From the NCBI GenBank assembly GCA_014218235.1, contig CM024763.1:86848244-86912243 (forward strand): a DNA stretch of 64,000 bases. The letters are read 5' to 3'. Below are positions 32,296 to 45,181 of the stretch, piece by piece; position 1 is the first letter of the stretch, and every line of letters starts with the position of its first letter. The translations under genes were made by a program, and so were the position numbers. This DNA is from Colocasia esculenta (taxonomy: Eukaryota > Streptophyta > Magnoliopsida > Alismatales > Araceae). Under the pieces are notes generated by a model. It was given only the letters and a program-made list of their open reading frames with translations, was not told the origin of the DNA and did not search any database.

Positions 32296-34650
32296 TTACT
32301 ATCACCTAAAAGGAATGTCATCCTCGGCATTCAAAACGAGCGACAATAAACCACACTATCACCTAAAAAGAAACAAGGCCATACACAGAGCTTCCTCTGC
32401 ATCTCCCTTTCAAACTATATACTCATTTCCATACTTACTCTCCTTCCCTTTTCTTTTTATTTATTCCACAACTACTTTATTTTCTAAATCTATTCTGCCA
32501 TTCCTTACCTTTCAACTATAAGCGATTCTACCTTGCTATTAGCGCTTTATCTCCTTGGTCTGAACTTACTTCCACATTTTCCAAATAATTCTACCTGGCT
32601 GATGGCACTTTATCTGCTTGGGCTCGATCTATTTCCATATTTTTCTTGGTTATGTTTGCAACATTTCTTTTAATTACTTAAACTCTAGATAACCTCTTCC
32701 ACGCATCCGCTGCGCTACTCTGATCATACTAAACTTTCATCCAATATTTCATGAATTCTGGATTTCCCTCAATCCATCAATAACTTATCTTGCTATTAAA
32801 TCATACTCTAACTTCACATTTTTCTTATCATATATCAACATTACTTAATTGACTCAACTCATATTCTATCTTTTGCTATATTTGTGCCATACTGAATTCT
32901 GAATCTCGACATATTTCTATTGATATACTTTTTCCTTTATATATTTTCCTTGCTTTAAATAGTATTCTCTAACTGATTTAACAAACCTAATTCATATATT
33001 TTCATAATTTTCCATTCTCAATACCCAAAAATTTACCTTTACCTTTATTCAGGCCTCACTCAATTATATGACATAAATCTCAAAATTTCTTTACCATTAA
33101 ATTGATTATATTGCTCCTCCCATTTCTGCCCCCTTTCACTATATCTTAATCTGCTCACTATTCCTTAATTGAGTATTTTAACTTTACTTCAATTTCGAAA
33201 ATATTCTTATAACAAAATTCATTTATTTATCTTGATCACCTTACTGCATATCATTACACAAATTCTTATTACACACTTCTAGATCATTTAATTATCACTA
33301 TTCTATAATCTATCACACATTCTTTTTCTTCATCTGATCATTAATACTAAACCTTATCTTTACTATCAATAGCATAACATAACACCATTTCTACAAAATA
33401 TCTCTCTCTTAATTAGTCTACTAGCTGATTAATCTCCAGGCCATTTATGCTACAATCCTTCTTACCCTCTACCATAATTATAAACTAAAATGATTTCTTT
33501 TAAACACTATGATTTATTTTACTTGATTCCTTTATTCCACATTACTAATTTACTGCCAATCATAAACTATTTCACCGTTACAGCTCATTCACAATATCCA
33601 TTCATAATCCACTTTGCTATTCCTCATTACTTCTCAATGGACTAAACTTTGTCTATTCTAACTTACATAGCTTCAACTTACTTTAATTATTTAGTTTTAA
33701 CTTCAATCTGCCTTCAACACCAATTCCCTTCTCTGCTTCCACATCTATACATAAATGCTAACACCACTACTCTTATCTTTAATACTACAACAACCTTATA
33801 CAAATCTCTCTACGAAATCTTTATCCACTGCCTCTTACTAACAAGCATCACTCTCTCTATAAAATTTTCGGAAGAATCTTACTTTACTTACTCTCTTACT
33901 TTCTCTTTAACCAATGGTCATCTTTCACACACCTACATGAGTTTCATATTAAATTTTCTATTATCCTCATTATTCATATCAACACTATCTTTAAATTCTA
34001 TATTGCAATTATTTCTAATCACAGATTATACTTAAGATCATCTTGATCACTACCCTCCACTTACCAACATCTCATCTTAAACTAGACTACTTTACTTAAT
34101 CATTTCAAATCTAACATGTCATTAATCATATTATTATTCAAGCAGCTCCTTAACACTTTGTTAACATAAATCTTAAACACAATAACTATCTTTACTACAA
34201 TTCTCAACCACAATTCACCCATTTAACTGTCCTGATCACAGAACCCTATTCTTCATTACGATATAATTCCCTCTGTTATTCCATCACATCACTACTTTAT
34301 ATCTATCTCTATCAACTCTGATCCTCATTAAAACACCTTTTTACTGAATTTCATAACTAAATTCACCAATTCTATCAAATTTCTATAACAAGAACCTTTA
34401 ATCAACTATATTTTAACCACAACTGACACCCCAATAACCACTCACACTACACCATCAACCATACCATTTCTCTGCTATTACCCACAACTGTTAATCTAAC
34501 CAACTATACCCACAATTCACATATCAAAACTCATGTGAAAACTATACTAAAAAGCACAAGAAACCACAGACTTACTATCAGCAGTGGACATTAAATCATG
34601 TATTGGAACATTGTAATCTTAATGTCTTTTTATATTCTAACTGGATCATT
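32296..34650 (-). other. Element E internal region, non-coding, G-poor on the plus strand
   Basis: About 2.35 kb of A/T/C sequence with very few G on the plus strand from about 32400 to 34560, so the element's sense strand is C-poor. No gag or pol motif appears in any frame. The longest open frame (33649-34035) is a product of the base bias. A short polypurine tract next to the left LTR is not evident. Confidence 0.8.
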
Positions 34651-34662
34651 GCTCTGATACCA
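34651..34662 (-). other. Primer-binding site of E (tRNA-iMet)
   Basis: GCTCTGATACCA on the plus strand, two bases before the right LTR; reverse complement of TGGTATCAGAGC. Confidence 0.92.
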
Positions 34663-34664
34663 AC

Positions 34665-37600
34665 TGTAACGGCCCTGGATATTTATACCCAATAAGGGTC
34701 CATATCTAGATCCGTCTCCCGCAAACGGACCGAAGTCTCGCAAGGGATAGCTCGTACACGTGTCCAAGAAGAATATAAAAGACAAACCACAACATCAAGA
34801 GACACAAGAAAGTACATGTGCTCATATCTGCATATAACAATTAACAAATGTCCCATTACATTATTACATGTCCAAATTAAAAAGAGTACAACTACTTGGG
34901 GCATACCCCGAGGGAGCACAAGCTCACACAACTACTAACTACTGCTGGTGGTACAAGTCTGTCACGACACCTCCGCAAGCCACATCAATGGTAAACCCTG
35001 AAAAGAACTGTAAGGGAGTGAGCCTCAACAAGTCATTGGCTCAGTAGGGGACCACCCAAAACAACACACAGAATACAGGAGGACCTTAACCCCAATGGGT
35101 CTCACTGGCAACACCGGTAGCCAAACCATATCATGCTCACAGCAAAGCATAATTATATCAATTAACACAAATCCCGAAAGAAGAAGAGATAGTAGAACTA
35201 GCACCATGCTACTAGTCTGCCTAATAATAATAAAACCTAGGCCACAAGCCTCACAGGCACACCACCTCAACAGCTGGTCGTCTAAGCTGTAAGCCACACA
35301 GGCAAAGCATTGCCTAAGCTACTAGCTTCACTGGCAAGCCTCCAACACATGGGTAACAGGACTGCTAACCAAGAGCTAATCCTTTATACCCTCAACCACG
35401 TTGTATCAGGACTGGCTACCACGAGGCCAATCCATCACGCACAAAACCTTATTCGGAAACTTACCTAGAAAGGGTAAAACACAACAAGTGGAAGGTCTCA
35501 CCGCACAACCTCCACTTCACCACCTAAAAAGGCTAGTACTCAGCGTACCACGAGAAACCAGTACCCACAAAGGGTACAGGTACCTACCACCACGAGGTAC
35601 CACCACTGAAACACAACACAACTGTGCCACCACCAGGGCACACCACAACCAATCAAACCACAACCAGTGAGTCTCCGCTCACCAACCGCAACGACAACTG
35701 TGCCAACACCATGGCACACCTTGACGGGTAAAACCACAACCAACACATGCTACAACCAGTAGCAAAGCACGAGTCGGAAAGCACGATGCCACCACACGGG
35801 ACAGACTACTGGTTCATGACGCCAGTATCCAACCTGGACAACACAACACAAGAGCTGCCTATCAGTCTCGTACTCACGGATGTAAGGTCCAACTGCAGCT
35901 CCACAACACAAGTAAAGCCAAAGAACTATGGAGATCAACCAAACCACCACAACCTACAGGTCACACACCCTGCAGGCCCATTCCTGGCACCTTTAGAGAC
36001 TCTGGACCGATCTCTCTAAAGTGAGGCACTGGTAACAGGACTAGGACCCAGTACGTCTACTGGTGTCCGTAACCCCCATCTACGAGCGCACTACAAGCGA
36101 CCAAACAACAAACTCTCACAAGTCGCTGTCCCCTGCCGTCTTTCCCTCATCCGGACGACAACTCTCCCGGAGAGTGAGGGTGTCCAGGAAGCTGACAAGA
36201 CCTCTTCGGTACCACTGTACCAGGACAAGCCCCAAGCACACACAGGTGCCTGGCTCACACAAAACCTGGGGCACCCAACTGAAGAGGCATTTCGGAATAG
36301 GCACCGGACCACCACACTCGGCAATGCACAAACCACGATATATACTTATATATTCTTTATTACAAACCACGATACAAATGTCAAGAATACTTGACTCTGG
36401 TCTCCCTGTGACCTACAAGCTACCCCACACCAACACATATGTAAACTACGATAACTAATCACAAACTGACCTATCATTGGTCATCACGTGACCTCCTTGC
36501 CACATACATACAATACACACTATCTATACACCAACTCTTAACCTTACTTACATTATACTAATTAAACCATCTCTATTAGTCCGTAAAAGACATCACAAGA
36601 CTGAATCTAGGTTCACACTGGTACCATCATTTCCCAGTCAACGCAACACTATGTGCCATGCACATATTCATACTACGAAAACACTATACCAACTACATAA
36701 ACCATACGTAAACCACCCACTAACCACGTGGGTAACATGCTCACAGAGCTCTACAGGTGCCAATGCACCTCTTAACAAAGCCATGCACGTTAAACATCGA
36801 TAATCAGATAACCAAAACACCAAAAGCATGTAAAGCAGAACCCTCGGCTGTGATTGTGACAGAGGACAAGGCTGCCTTCTGATCGCGATGTCACGACATG
36901 TCGCGATAAGAAACCCTGTCACAACGGGTCGGCCTATCACGACCTGGTTGCGACAGCAGGGTCCGTCGCCTTCTCAGGCGAAAACCCTAATCCGGGAACC
37001 ATCTCCAGATTTTCCATGCAAACCACCCTATATGATTTTTCAACCCGATTTTTATGCTCATTTCACCTTCTAGACATGGTATCTATTATTTTTAACACGG
37101 TAAACAAGCTAACATGCAATCCACACAATCAAACATGGTGGAATCTCCCTACCTCATGAAGAACACGTAATCCACGCATGGCGCGGTGTTTCCCCCACTC
37201 CACGTGACATCCTCGCATCGAGAGCGTGTCGAACACCATGCTTGAACGCCAATCGCCCAACGAAACCATGGCAGCTCCTCTCTCGTTCGAGCAGAGCTTG
37301 TGAAAGCTCTATTCAGCCAACCTTCTTAAAAACCGCACAGCAGTTGGGATCGTGACGTACCTCCCCGTCGCGACCTTGTCGCGACGGACTAGGGTGTCAC
37401 CCTCCCACTCCCGACGTCAGCAGGCCACCCCAGTGTGCGACACGCGGTGCACATGCAGACGTCGACCCAAAACAACGGCAACCAAAACACGACCCCACTG
37501 CCGTCGCGTTCAGAATGTGACCTACACCCCCGTCGCGTTCACATCCAGTGAACCAACGGGCACTACGGGCCTAACATACTGGCCCACTAAGCTCCACACA

Positions 37601-37731
37601 ATTCGTGGAAACCTCGACCAAGCCCAATGACCCCATATTGGTCATGAGCACCATACCAAAACCAATAAACACGGATTCAAACTACCACTAAACAATGATC
37701 CATGAAGATCCGAAAAATGCGCTACGTTACA
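34665..37731 (-). repeat. Element E right (5') LTR
   Basis: Second copy of 29217-32295. In the GTCGCGAC zone (36850-36970) most differences from the left copy are C-to-T or G-to-A at CpG. The copies otherwise align along their whole length, including the stem-loop at 35019-35043 and the hairpin row. Confidence 0.93.
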
Positions 37732-39228
37732 AGTTACCTCTTGTCACTGTATTGACTTGATCTGGTGTCAACCTGATAGTTTGTTGAGTCGACACATCCT
37801 CATGTTCATCAACTTCTTCATTCTCCAGTGGTTGATCTGATTCTTTCTGAAGAATATCAGCATCTTCTTCTTGGTTCCTGCAAGAATCATGGTCAGTAGG
37901 TTTTTCACAATTTTCATCAAAAATGACGTGGAGTTTCTTCCACAGTTCTTGATTCATTATTAAATACCATATATGACCTTGAATTCTCAGAGTACCCTAG
38001 AAAAATAACTACATAACTTTTCTTTTCAAATTTATCTAGATCATGTTTATCATTATTGTGAATGAAAACTTTACTTCTAAAAACTCTAAAATAAGTAATG
38101 TGAGGCTTCTTACCTTTTAGAACTCATAGGAAGCTTTCTTTAGGACTGGTCTTACCATGACTCTATTGAGAATGTAGCATGAGGTGTTGACAGCTTCTGC
38201 CCAAAAGCTCCTTGGAAGCTGACTTTCAATCAACAGAGTTCGTGCCATCTCCACCAATGTCCTATTTTTTCTTTCAACAATTCCATTCTGTTCAGGAGTC
38301 CTTGGGCAAGCAAATTTGTGATCAATTCCTTTTTCACTGCAAAAATAAAAAAAAATAAATTATTGTCAAATTCTCCTCCATGATCAGTAAGTATAGAGCA
38401 GATTTTATTTGTTTTTCCTTTTTCATTTTATTAACAAAATTATGAAAGTTTTCAATTGTGTCACTCTTGTGAGACAGAAAAAATACCCAGGTAAACCTAG
38501 AAAATCATCAACAATTAAAAACCCATATCTATGTCCACTAAGACTGTGTCCTAGTAGGACCAAATAAATCCATATGCAACAATTCAAAGGGTTTGGAAGT
38601 TATTAAAGATGCAATAGACTTGAATGATTTTCTAGTTTGTTTACCTTGAGCACATGCAGAACAAACAATGTCAATTTTCTTTTTCTTCATTTTAGGTAAA
38701 CCATTCACAAGAGCATGCCTTATCAATTTGTTCAAAACATTCTCACTAGCATGACCTAACCTTCGATGCCACAATTGAAATAGATCATGCTGACTAGTAC
38801 TAAACAAAGATTATCATGTTGATGCTCATTTAGGTCAACCAGATAAACATTGTTAATTCTTTGACCAAGAAACTTTATTTTTCCAGAATCCTTTCCAACA
38901 ATTTCACATGATTCGGAATTAAAATTACCTTAAGGCCTTTGTCACAAAGTTGACTGATGTTCAATAAGTTATGATCAAGGCCTTCAACTAGCAAGGCATT
39001 TTCAATAGAGCTTGAAAGATTCTTACCAATATTTCCAGTTCCAATGATCTGACCCTTGTTTTTACCTCCAAAGATTACTTGTCCACCATCTTTCTTAGTT
39101 AATGAAGAAAATTTCCCTTTATCTCCAGTCATATGTCTTGAACAGCCACTGTCAAGGTACCATTTATCTTTCTTGTGGTTGTAAGACATTCCTGCAAAAG
39201 GATTTAGAAAGAGGATTTTGGTACCCAA
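37732..39228 (-). pseudogene. Element A: protease, integrase and linker
   Basis: Reading from the right: protease with KWYLDSGCSRHMTGDKGKF (38990-39180); pre-integrase zinc region LFQLWHRRLGHASENVLNKL ... CSACAQGK and ELLHMDLFGPTRTQS with the first catalytic aspartate (38538-38807); a core end with FACPRTPEQNGIVERKNRTLVEMARTL ... FWAEAVNTSCYILNRVM near 38150-38330; and an acidic linker starting with HVIFDEN (37727-37957). An A-rich run near 38340-38355 and several frame breaks lie inside the core. The linker continues into reverse transcriptase at 29216 once E is taken out. Confidence 0.9.
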
Positions 39229-41163
39229 ATTACTTTGGGTCCCATCAGTTTTCTCAATTCAATATCAAATTGTTTTGGAATCCAAATTTGCTTCATTCTA
39301 CATACATTCACTTTTGATCTGCATTTATCATCAGTATGACCAGATTTCCTACAGATAGCGCATGTCATGATTCTTTGTGGTGTGAAATTTTTGTTGCTTT
39401 TGAAGTGAGAGTTAGATCCAACATTTGACTTCAAATTTTGTTGATTTTTAACTTGAACTCTTTGATGTTTTGGATTGTGTTTTGAAATTTTCAATTGATT
39501 CTTATTTTTGGTTTTTAAGTTCATTGGTGATTTTCCCTGAATGTTTTTCTCAGACTGACTATAAGAGGTGCTTCCTTTAACAAATGAAGTTATCAAGATT
39601 TGTCCAATTTTCTTCTTGTTTTCAGACTGAAAACCTAAACCATGCTTAGTAGTGTTCATCCGAACTCCTGACATAGCATCTAGGTTTCTTTCCCTTTAAC
39701 AAATTTGGACAAGGTTTTTTTCTTGTCATTTCGTTCCTTTTGAACAGTTTTCAATTCTTCATTAATCACCTCTTTTTTTTTCTTTAGTGTTTCATTTTCA
39801 TCCATCAGAATTTGTTTCTCTTTTTCAGTGCATTGGCATCTTTCTTTAACATGATCAAGCTGTTCATTTAAATCTTCTTGTTCCTTTTTCAAGCTAAGAA
39901 TTTCATCATTCAGAAGATTTATTTGTTCAGATTCTTGAGAATTATGCAAAATGCTATGAATTTTCTTTTTCAATGATTTATTTTCTAATTTTAATTCACA
40001 CAACTTTTCAAATAAAGTAGCATATGCTTCTTCCCATTCATCAGTTGAAAAATCTTCAAATGAAAAACTCACCTCATTGTCCTCTTCATTCCTGGCCATA
40101 AGGCATGTGACTTCTTCTTCATCAGATCCACTTTCTTCTTGTTCTTCTTCATCTTCATCACTCCATGTGGTCAGCATGACTCTAGTTTTCTTGAACATCT
40201 GATTTTTTAGCTTTCTCTTCAGATCAGGACACTCTCCTCTCATGTGTTTTGGTTTCCTGCATTCATAACAGATTATATCAGTTTTCTTTTGTTTGCCTCA
40301 ATTTTCTTATTGAAATCATTTTCTTTGAAAAATCCCTTTTATTAGAAGATGAAGGTTTGAACTTACCTTTCCCTTTCTTCTCAGGAATTTCTTGAATTTC
40401 CTTGTGAATAAGGCCAATTCATCATCATCATCTTCATCAGAAGATTCATCAGCTTCATCAAAATTTTCAATTACATTCTTTGAGCTAGATGAGGCTTTCA
40501 AAGCAATAGGTTTCTTAGATGTAATGACAGATGCATTTCTTTTCAAATTAATCTCATATGTCATTAATGAACCTATCAGCTCATCTAATTGCATGGTTGA
40601 TAAATTCTTTGAATCCTCAATTACAGTGGCCTTTGTGTGCCAAGCTGATGGAAGAGATCTACGTATTTTTCCTAACAAGATCATTGTTATAATAATCTTT
40701 TCCTAGACCTCTAAGACCATTTACAATAAGCATGAACCTAGCAAACATTTCGGAAATGGTCTCATCACTCTTCATTCTGAACATTTCATACTCTGAGACT
40801 AGGATACTTGCCTTTGTTTCCCTTACCTTAGAGGTTCCCTCATATATTAGTTGGAGTTTATCCCACATCTCCTTCGCAGACTTACATGATGATACTCTGG
40901 AGTACTCTTTGGGATGTATGGAGCACTGCACCATATTCATGGCACTCCAGTTGAGTGTGGACTTCTTGATTTGCTCCTTGGTCTATAGATCTTCATCTTC
41001 TGGTAGTTCGGCAGGTCCTTTGTCAACAATCTTCCAGAGTTCATAGTCCTGAGCTCTTAAGAATACCTACATCCTATTTTTCCAATAAGAGTAGTTAGAT
41101 CCATCGAAAAAGGAGGCTAGTAACTGAGTGACCCTTAGCCATGAATCCCTTAGTGATTTCCAT
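39229..41163 (-). pseudogene. Element A gag with coiled coil and two zinc knuckles
   Basis: The likely start is ATG at 41163, with FDGSNYSYWKNRM near 41090. The capsid block SAKEMWDKLQLIYEGTSKVRETKASILVSEYEMF is at 40659-40940 and GKIRRSLPSAWHTKATVIED at 40620-40684. The first CCHC knuckle, CYECRKPKHMRGEC, is near 40225-40270. An acidic then heptad-like coiled-coil region (ENKSLKKKIHS ... NDEILSLKKEQEDLNEQLDHVKER) spans 39680-40170. A second knuckle, CAICRKSGHTDDKC, is near 39315-39370. Long coiled-coil gags are a hallmark of SIRE1-type Sireviruses. Frame breaks occur near 39677, 40300, 40680 and 40985. Confidence 0.88.
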
Positions 41164-41219
41164 AGAAAAAAAAACTCTTGATCATTAGATCAAACACTTA
41201 GAAGTGCAATGAGAACCTT

Positions 41220-41231
41220 GCTCTGATACCA
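41220..41231 (-). other. Primer-binding site of A (tRNA-iMet)
   Basis: GCTCTGATACCA on the plus strand, two bases before the LTR start TGTAATGTTGCGG at 41234. Confidence 0.9.
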
Positions 41232-41233
41232 AA

Positions 41234-42278
41234 TGTAATGTTGCGGAAAACAACTATGTAGAAATCTAGAAGGGGGGGGGGGGTTGAATAGATTTCACTG
41301 TATTAAAAAATTCACTCGATTGAAGAACTTAGATCTAAGACTTAATCACAATTCTGAACAAATTAGACAAATCAAATGATGTGATAGCAGCGCCTACCAA
41401 ACATCTAACCAAGCAATCAAACCACAAAGACACAAGGATTTAGGATGGTTCGGATTACACAATTGTATATCCTAGATCCACCATCCACACACACATACAA
41501 TGTGGCTTATATCACCAGTTCAGAATGGGTCACACTGCAACACACACAATCTGAGATGACAAAGATCTCAGATCTGACACACACGTAAAATTGGGCACAA
41601 GGATTGCTCCAATTTCACAAAATACACACAATAGATTGAGTTTGAAGTATAGAACTAGATGAAACACTTGAATTTCGAATAGAAGAAATCTGGTTCAAAT
41701 CCCCCTGTTCTGCTTCCAGATGAGAATTCAAAACTCCAGCTCCAACTCCAGGATGAAGACTTTGGAATCTGAGAATTCCACTTGAGATTGATCAGCAAAG
41801 GTGCTTGGATCTTCTAATCCTTTAGATCTGGGCGCAATTCTCAAGGATGGAGCTTCTCTCTGAAATCACCTGCTGCTTCTTGAATGAGAGGGCTGAAGTG
41901 TGTATCCCCCAAGAAATGAGTGGATGATGGGCCTTTATAGTCCCACGAGTCCACGAAGTGCCTTGGAATTTGGAGCACAGAAATTCCCACTTAAAAGCCA
42001 TCAACCAAAGTCATCCACGTGTCCTTACATTTCAGATCTGGAAAAATTAGTCAAAGTTTGTCGACACACATGAGACATGTGTCGACACAAGTCCTTGTCT
42101 TTGAGTCCTGGCAGCTTAATCTGTTGATTTGTGTCGACACACTTTGCACTTGTGTCGACACACATTCCACTACCTACAGAACAAGCTTCTGGGAGGGACA
42201 GGGAGTGTCGACACACAAGCAACCTATGTCGACACCACTGGTCACTGGCTTCAGAATAGGCTTCTGGGAGGGACAGGG
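41234..42278 (-). repeat. Element A 5' LTR, first part
   Basis: Starts TGTAATGTTGCGG, followed by a G run and GGTTGAATAG, the usual U5 end of Sirevirus LTRs. Inverted repeats include ATCTGAGA/TCTCAGAT (about 41550-41575) and AAATTGG/CCAATTT (about 41588-41612). A GTCGAC array starts at 42060. The LTR is cut by F at 42278 and resumes at 50775, in the second copy of a tandem repeat of about 78 bp (GCTTCTGGGAGGGACAGGG). Confidence 0.87.
42060..42233 (-). repeat. TGTGTCGACACA palindrome array in A LTR, first part
   Basis: GTCGAC centres at 42060, 42081, 42133, 42154, 42207 and 42228, most in the longer palindromic context TGTCGACAC. They come in pairs about 21 bp apart. The array continues after the F insertion at 50783, 50804, 50858, 50878, 50931 and 50953. 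Confidence 0.85.
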
Positions 42279-42943
42279 TGTAACGCCCCAGAAATTTAAA
42301 ATGTTAAGAAAATAGAAATAATTTGGTTAAAATACCTTAGAGTTGTTATTAAATTGTGATAATTAGATGATAGACTTAATTAGTGGTAATGAACGTTATC
42401 CCAGTATCGTACCTCGAAGTGCGTGCCTCCACAGGGCGATACCGAAAAACGACAACGAAATAAAAATCCGAGAACATCATAATTTCCAGAAAAATGTGGA
42501 GAAATCAAATATGTAATTATCTGAATTTTTTGACGTACGTATTTCAAGGTACAGTCGACGCGACCATTTTTCGGGTGATTTTTCACCTAGTGTAAAATAA
42601 ATTCTAAAAATAAAATAAAAATCACCATAATTTGTAAAACCATTATATTAGTCTATGGTTGAAATTTTAATACAATGGATACCATTTGAATATGTTTACA
42701 TAAAGTTAGTGGGCTAGCTGAATTTTGGACTAATTACGGAAGGGATTTTCTGGGATTTCTGGGTGTTTACGTGAGAAGCCCTGGGAAGGCCAGCGCACAT
42801 GGAAGTGGGATGAACACGTTAACCCTTTAGGTATAAGTTATGGGAGCTATGCATGGCAAACGTGTCCAGACATGGTTTAAGGGGATTAAAACCTTGACAC
42901 CTTGATGGCTATCGTGCCATCATGCATGGCCGGCGTTGAGGGT

Positions 42944-42951
42944 TATAAAAA
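42944..42951 (+). promoter_or_regulatory. TATA box of F
   Basis: TATAAAAA flanked by GAGGGT and CCCCCC, identical in the 3' LTR at 48542-48549. It lies 665 bp into the LTR, so U3 would be about 0.7 kb and the rest R plus U5. Confidence 0.6.
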
Positions 42952-44051
42952 CCCCCCAATACCCAGCTTGCGAACCTTCTAAGTCTGATCTTTCTGCAAC
43001 TGTGTTTGCAAGACTTCATACTGTGAGTGTAGTGGGTGAATTGTGGTGGAAGTCATCGTTTTCTGTTGGAGCTGCTGCTTCTGTTGAAGGTGTTTCTACT
43101 GGAGCTGCTATTTCTGTTGTTCCTATTGGAGGTGCTGTAGCCGTGGCTGTTGCTGTTGCTTCCACCCTTGTTGCAGCTGTGTTTCCAAGCTTACCATCTC
43201 TTCCTCCTACCAGTTGTGGGTTCCTCTGTTAAGGGGGAGGTGTGAGTCTTCATCTCTCTAAAAGCAAGGTAGAATTCTTTTCCTATTCCCTCAATCTCGT
43301 TCAATTGACTTATTAGGAAACCTCCTGTGTAGGTAGTTCCCTCCTCAAACTATTGCTTGACTCTATAAACACTTTTAGAAGTGTGTGTTTATCCTGTATG
43401 ATTTCTTGTTGATACCTCATTGTTGTTATAGAAGTGTTCCTCTAGTATCATATTATGTTAAGTTTTAAGCTAACCAACTGTAGGATTCAATCCTTGATCA
43501 CTATCTTCTATTTCTATTCCCCTTCCTTACTAAGTCTTGGAATTCTATAACCATCTTGACCTCATGAGAACATGGGATTTAGTCAGCTTGTTTGATTACC
43601 TCTGTATTGTTGAGTTCATATGGTTGCTATTCAACACTCATGTCTTTAATTATAATCTTATGTATTGGTAGGATTCCTTTCTTAATCTCTTAGTTCCCTG
43701 ACCACCTTTTCTTTGATTCCTTGGTTAATGGCATGTGGTACCTTAAGCATGCCATCCTTCCAATATGAGAACTCAAACTTTTGTCAAATCTAATAGTCAT
43801 GTTATTTCCAAAGTTTAGAAAATATGTCTATGTTAGAAAATCAACATTACACCAAGTTTTAGTTGATCCTCAAGTCACAAGTAACTACATGTTATTGTCT
43901 TTGATCAATTCAACTCAATTCAGAGTGTTGATCTCATCGTATAGGTTAGATAGAACCTTAATGTTTTTCTAATCAAGTTGGAAATGTTAGGAACTTTTTA
44001 GAACTATTTGAGGTTGAATTAAGTGGCTTTCTGAAGTTTTACATAGCCCCT

Positions 44052-44223
44052 GTCGACAGACGAAGGGCTGGCTGTCGACAGGAACCCCTGGCCAGAACCA
44101 GAAAACCAGCACTGTGTGTCCCTGTCGACAGGCTCCTGGTTTGCTGTCGACAGGTGCACACAGAACTGAAATCCCAGTTCTGGAAAAACAGCCCCTGTCG
44201 ACAGCAGACCCAAGCTTGTCGAC
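44052..44223 (+). repeat. CTGTCGACAG palindrome array in F LTR
   Basis: GTCGAC centres at 44052, 44073, 44124, 44146, 44197 and 44218, again in pairs about 21 bp apart. The 3' LTR (49640-49820) keeps five and has one altered to GTCAAC. The internal leader carries four more (45731, 45752, 45804, 45825) with the same pairing. Confidence 0.88.
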
Positions 44224-45169
44224 AGGTCTTGACAGAGCCATGTTTCCAGCATCTTTTTGACTCCGTTCTTCGTTGTAAATCCTACCCAATTGCTCCAACT
44301 AATAATCTACCTATAGTTTGTGTTTTTTACTATCTAAACCTCTACTAAAACCAGTCATGTGATCTTTCCTTTTTCCTTGAATTATTTCTTCAAGTTCCGA
44401 ACAAAATTGTTCTTGTGAAACTATCAATTTCTGAAATCAATGAAGGAACCAAAGTTCCTTGGTTCTTGTGTGCAAATATTGAGTAATTATGAGTAAAATC
44501 CTTGTATCCTTGACTCATTACAATAATGAGTAGTTATGATGACGAGTTGCGAGTCTTTGGGACTCATTTGAGTAATATGCCTGCCAAATAAAGTGCTGGT
44601 TCAGTCTTGGGGGAGCGCCCGAATTCGTCAGTGGCCGCGCGGGGGCGATGAGGACAGTGGATGTTGGCATGCATCATTAAGTGTTTGATTAGTCATCATG
44701 ATACACATGTGTGTGTGAATACGTGCTTGATTCTAAACTTAAGTGACATCCTGAGTTATTGATCATGCTCCTATATTACCTTGGTTCTTCATGTGTTATT
44801 GAATTGACTCATTCGTTCATAGCTTTGAACACTCATTGTTAATAATGTTCATGTTCTTATCTTGAGATCATACCAGGAATTGAATTCTACTGGGCTAGTT
44901 CGCTCACCAAATCCTACTATTTCAGGTACCTATAATTCTAGAAGGCAGAAACTTCGGGATTTGTGTGTGGAGAGACCAACCATGACGACATTTTACTTAT
45001 GAGATTGTAATCAGAAATCATGTAACATCTATTGAATGATGAATAATAATTTTTATTTAGTGAAGCCTCTGAGCAACGTCCTATTCAGTTAGTTCAATTG
45101 TACTCTTGATTTCTCGTTCGTTCACGTTCCGGCATTTATAGATATATTAAATGTCGTGACGTGACAGAA

Positions 45170-45181
45170 TGGTATCAGAGC
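45170..45181 (+). other. Primer-binding site of F (tRNA-iMet)
   Basis: TGGTATCAGAGC, three bases after the 5' LTR. Confidence 0.92.

Larger units (their letters stand above)
29217..37731 (-). mobile_element. Element E: LARD-type non-autonomous LTR element
   Basis: LTRs are 29217-32295 and 34665-37731, about 3.07 kb each with TGTAACGG...GTTACA ends. The target duplication AGTTA is perfect. Sense is minus, fixed by the primer site at 34651-34662. The 2.37-kb internal part encodes nothing recognisable, which fits the class of large retrotransposon derivatives that depend on another element's proteins. LTR boxes shared with B and G suggest a Tekay-like helper; that is inference. Confidence 0.92.
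42279..45166 (+). repeat. Element F 5' LTR
   Basis: Contains a TATA box (42944), a CTGTCGACAG array (44052-44223) and inverted repeats AAGGAAC/GTTCCTT (about 44444-44461), ACTCATT/AATGAGT (about 44513-44531) and GAGTC/GACTC (about 44551-44565). The open frame at 42936-43232, beginning at the TATA box, is Ala/Val-rich low complexity; it is 98 codons here and 130 in the other LTR, so I do not call it coding. Confidence 0.93.

Noticed and set aside
33649..34035. 128-codon open frame inside E's internal region
   Set aside because: Product of G-poor, T/C-rich sequence with a Leu/Ser/Thr/Tyr-rich translation; no motif and no counterpart elsewhere.
42936..43232. Ala/Val-rich ORF starting at the TATA box of F's LTR (second copy 48534-48926)
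   Set aside because: Low complexity, 98 against 130 codons in the two LTRs, changed by indels that are not multiples of three, and no known domain. Probably transcribed leader.
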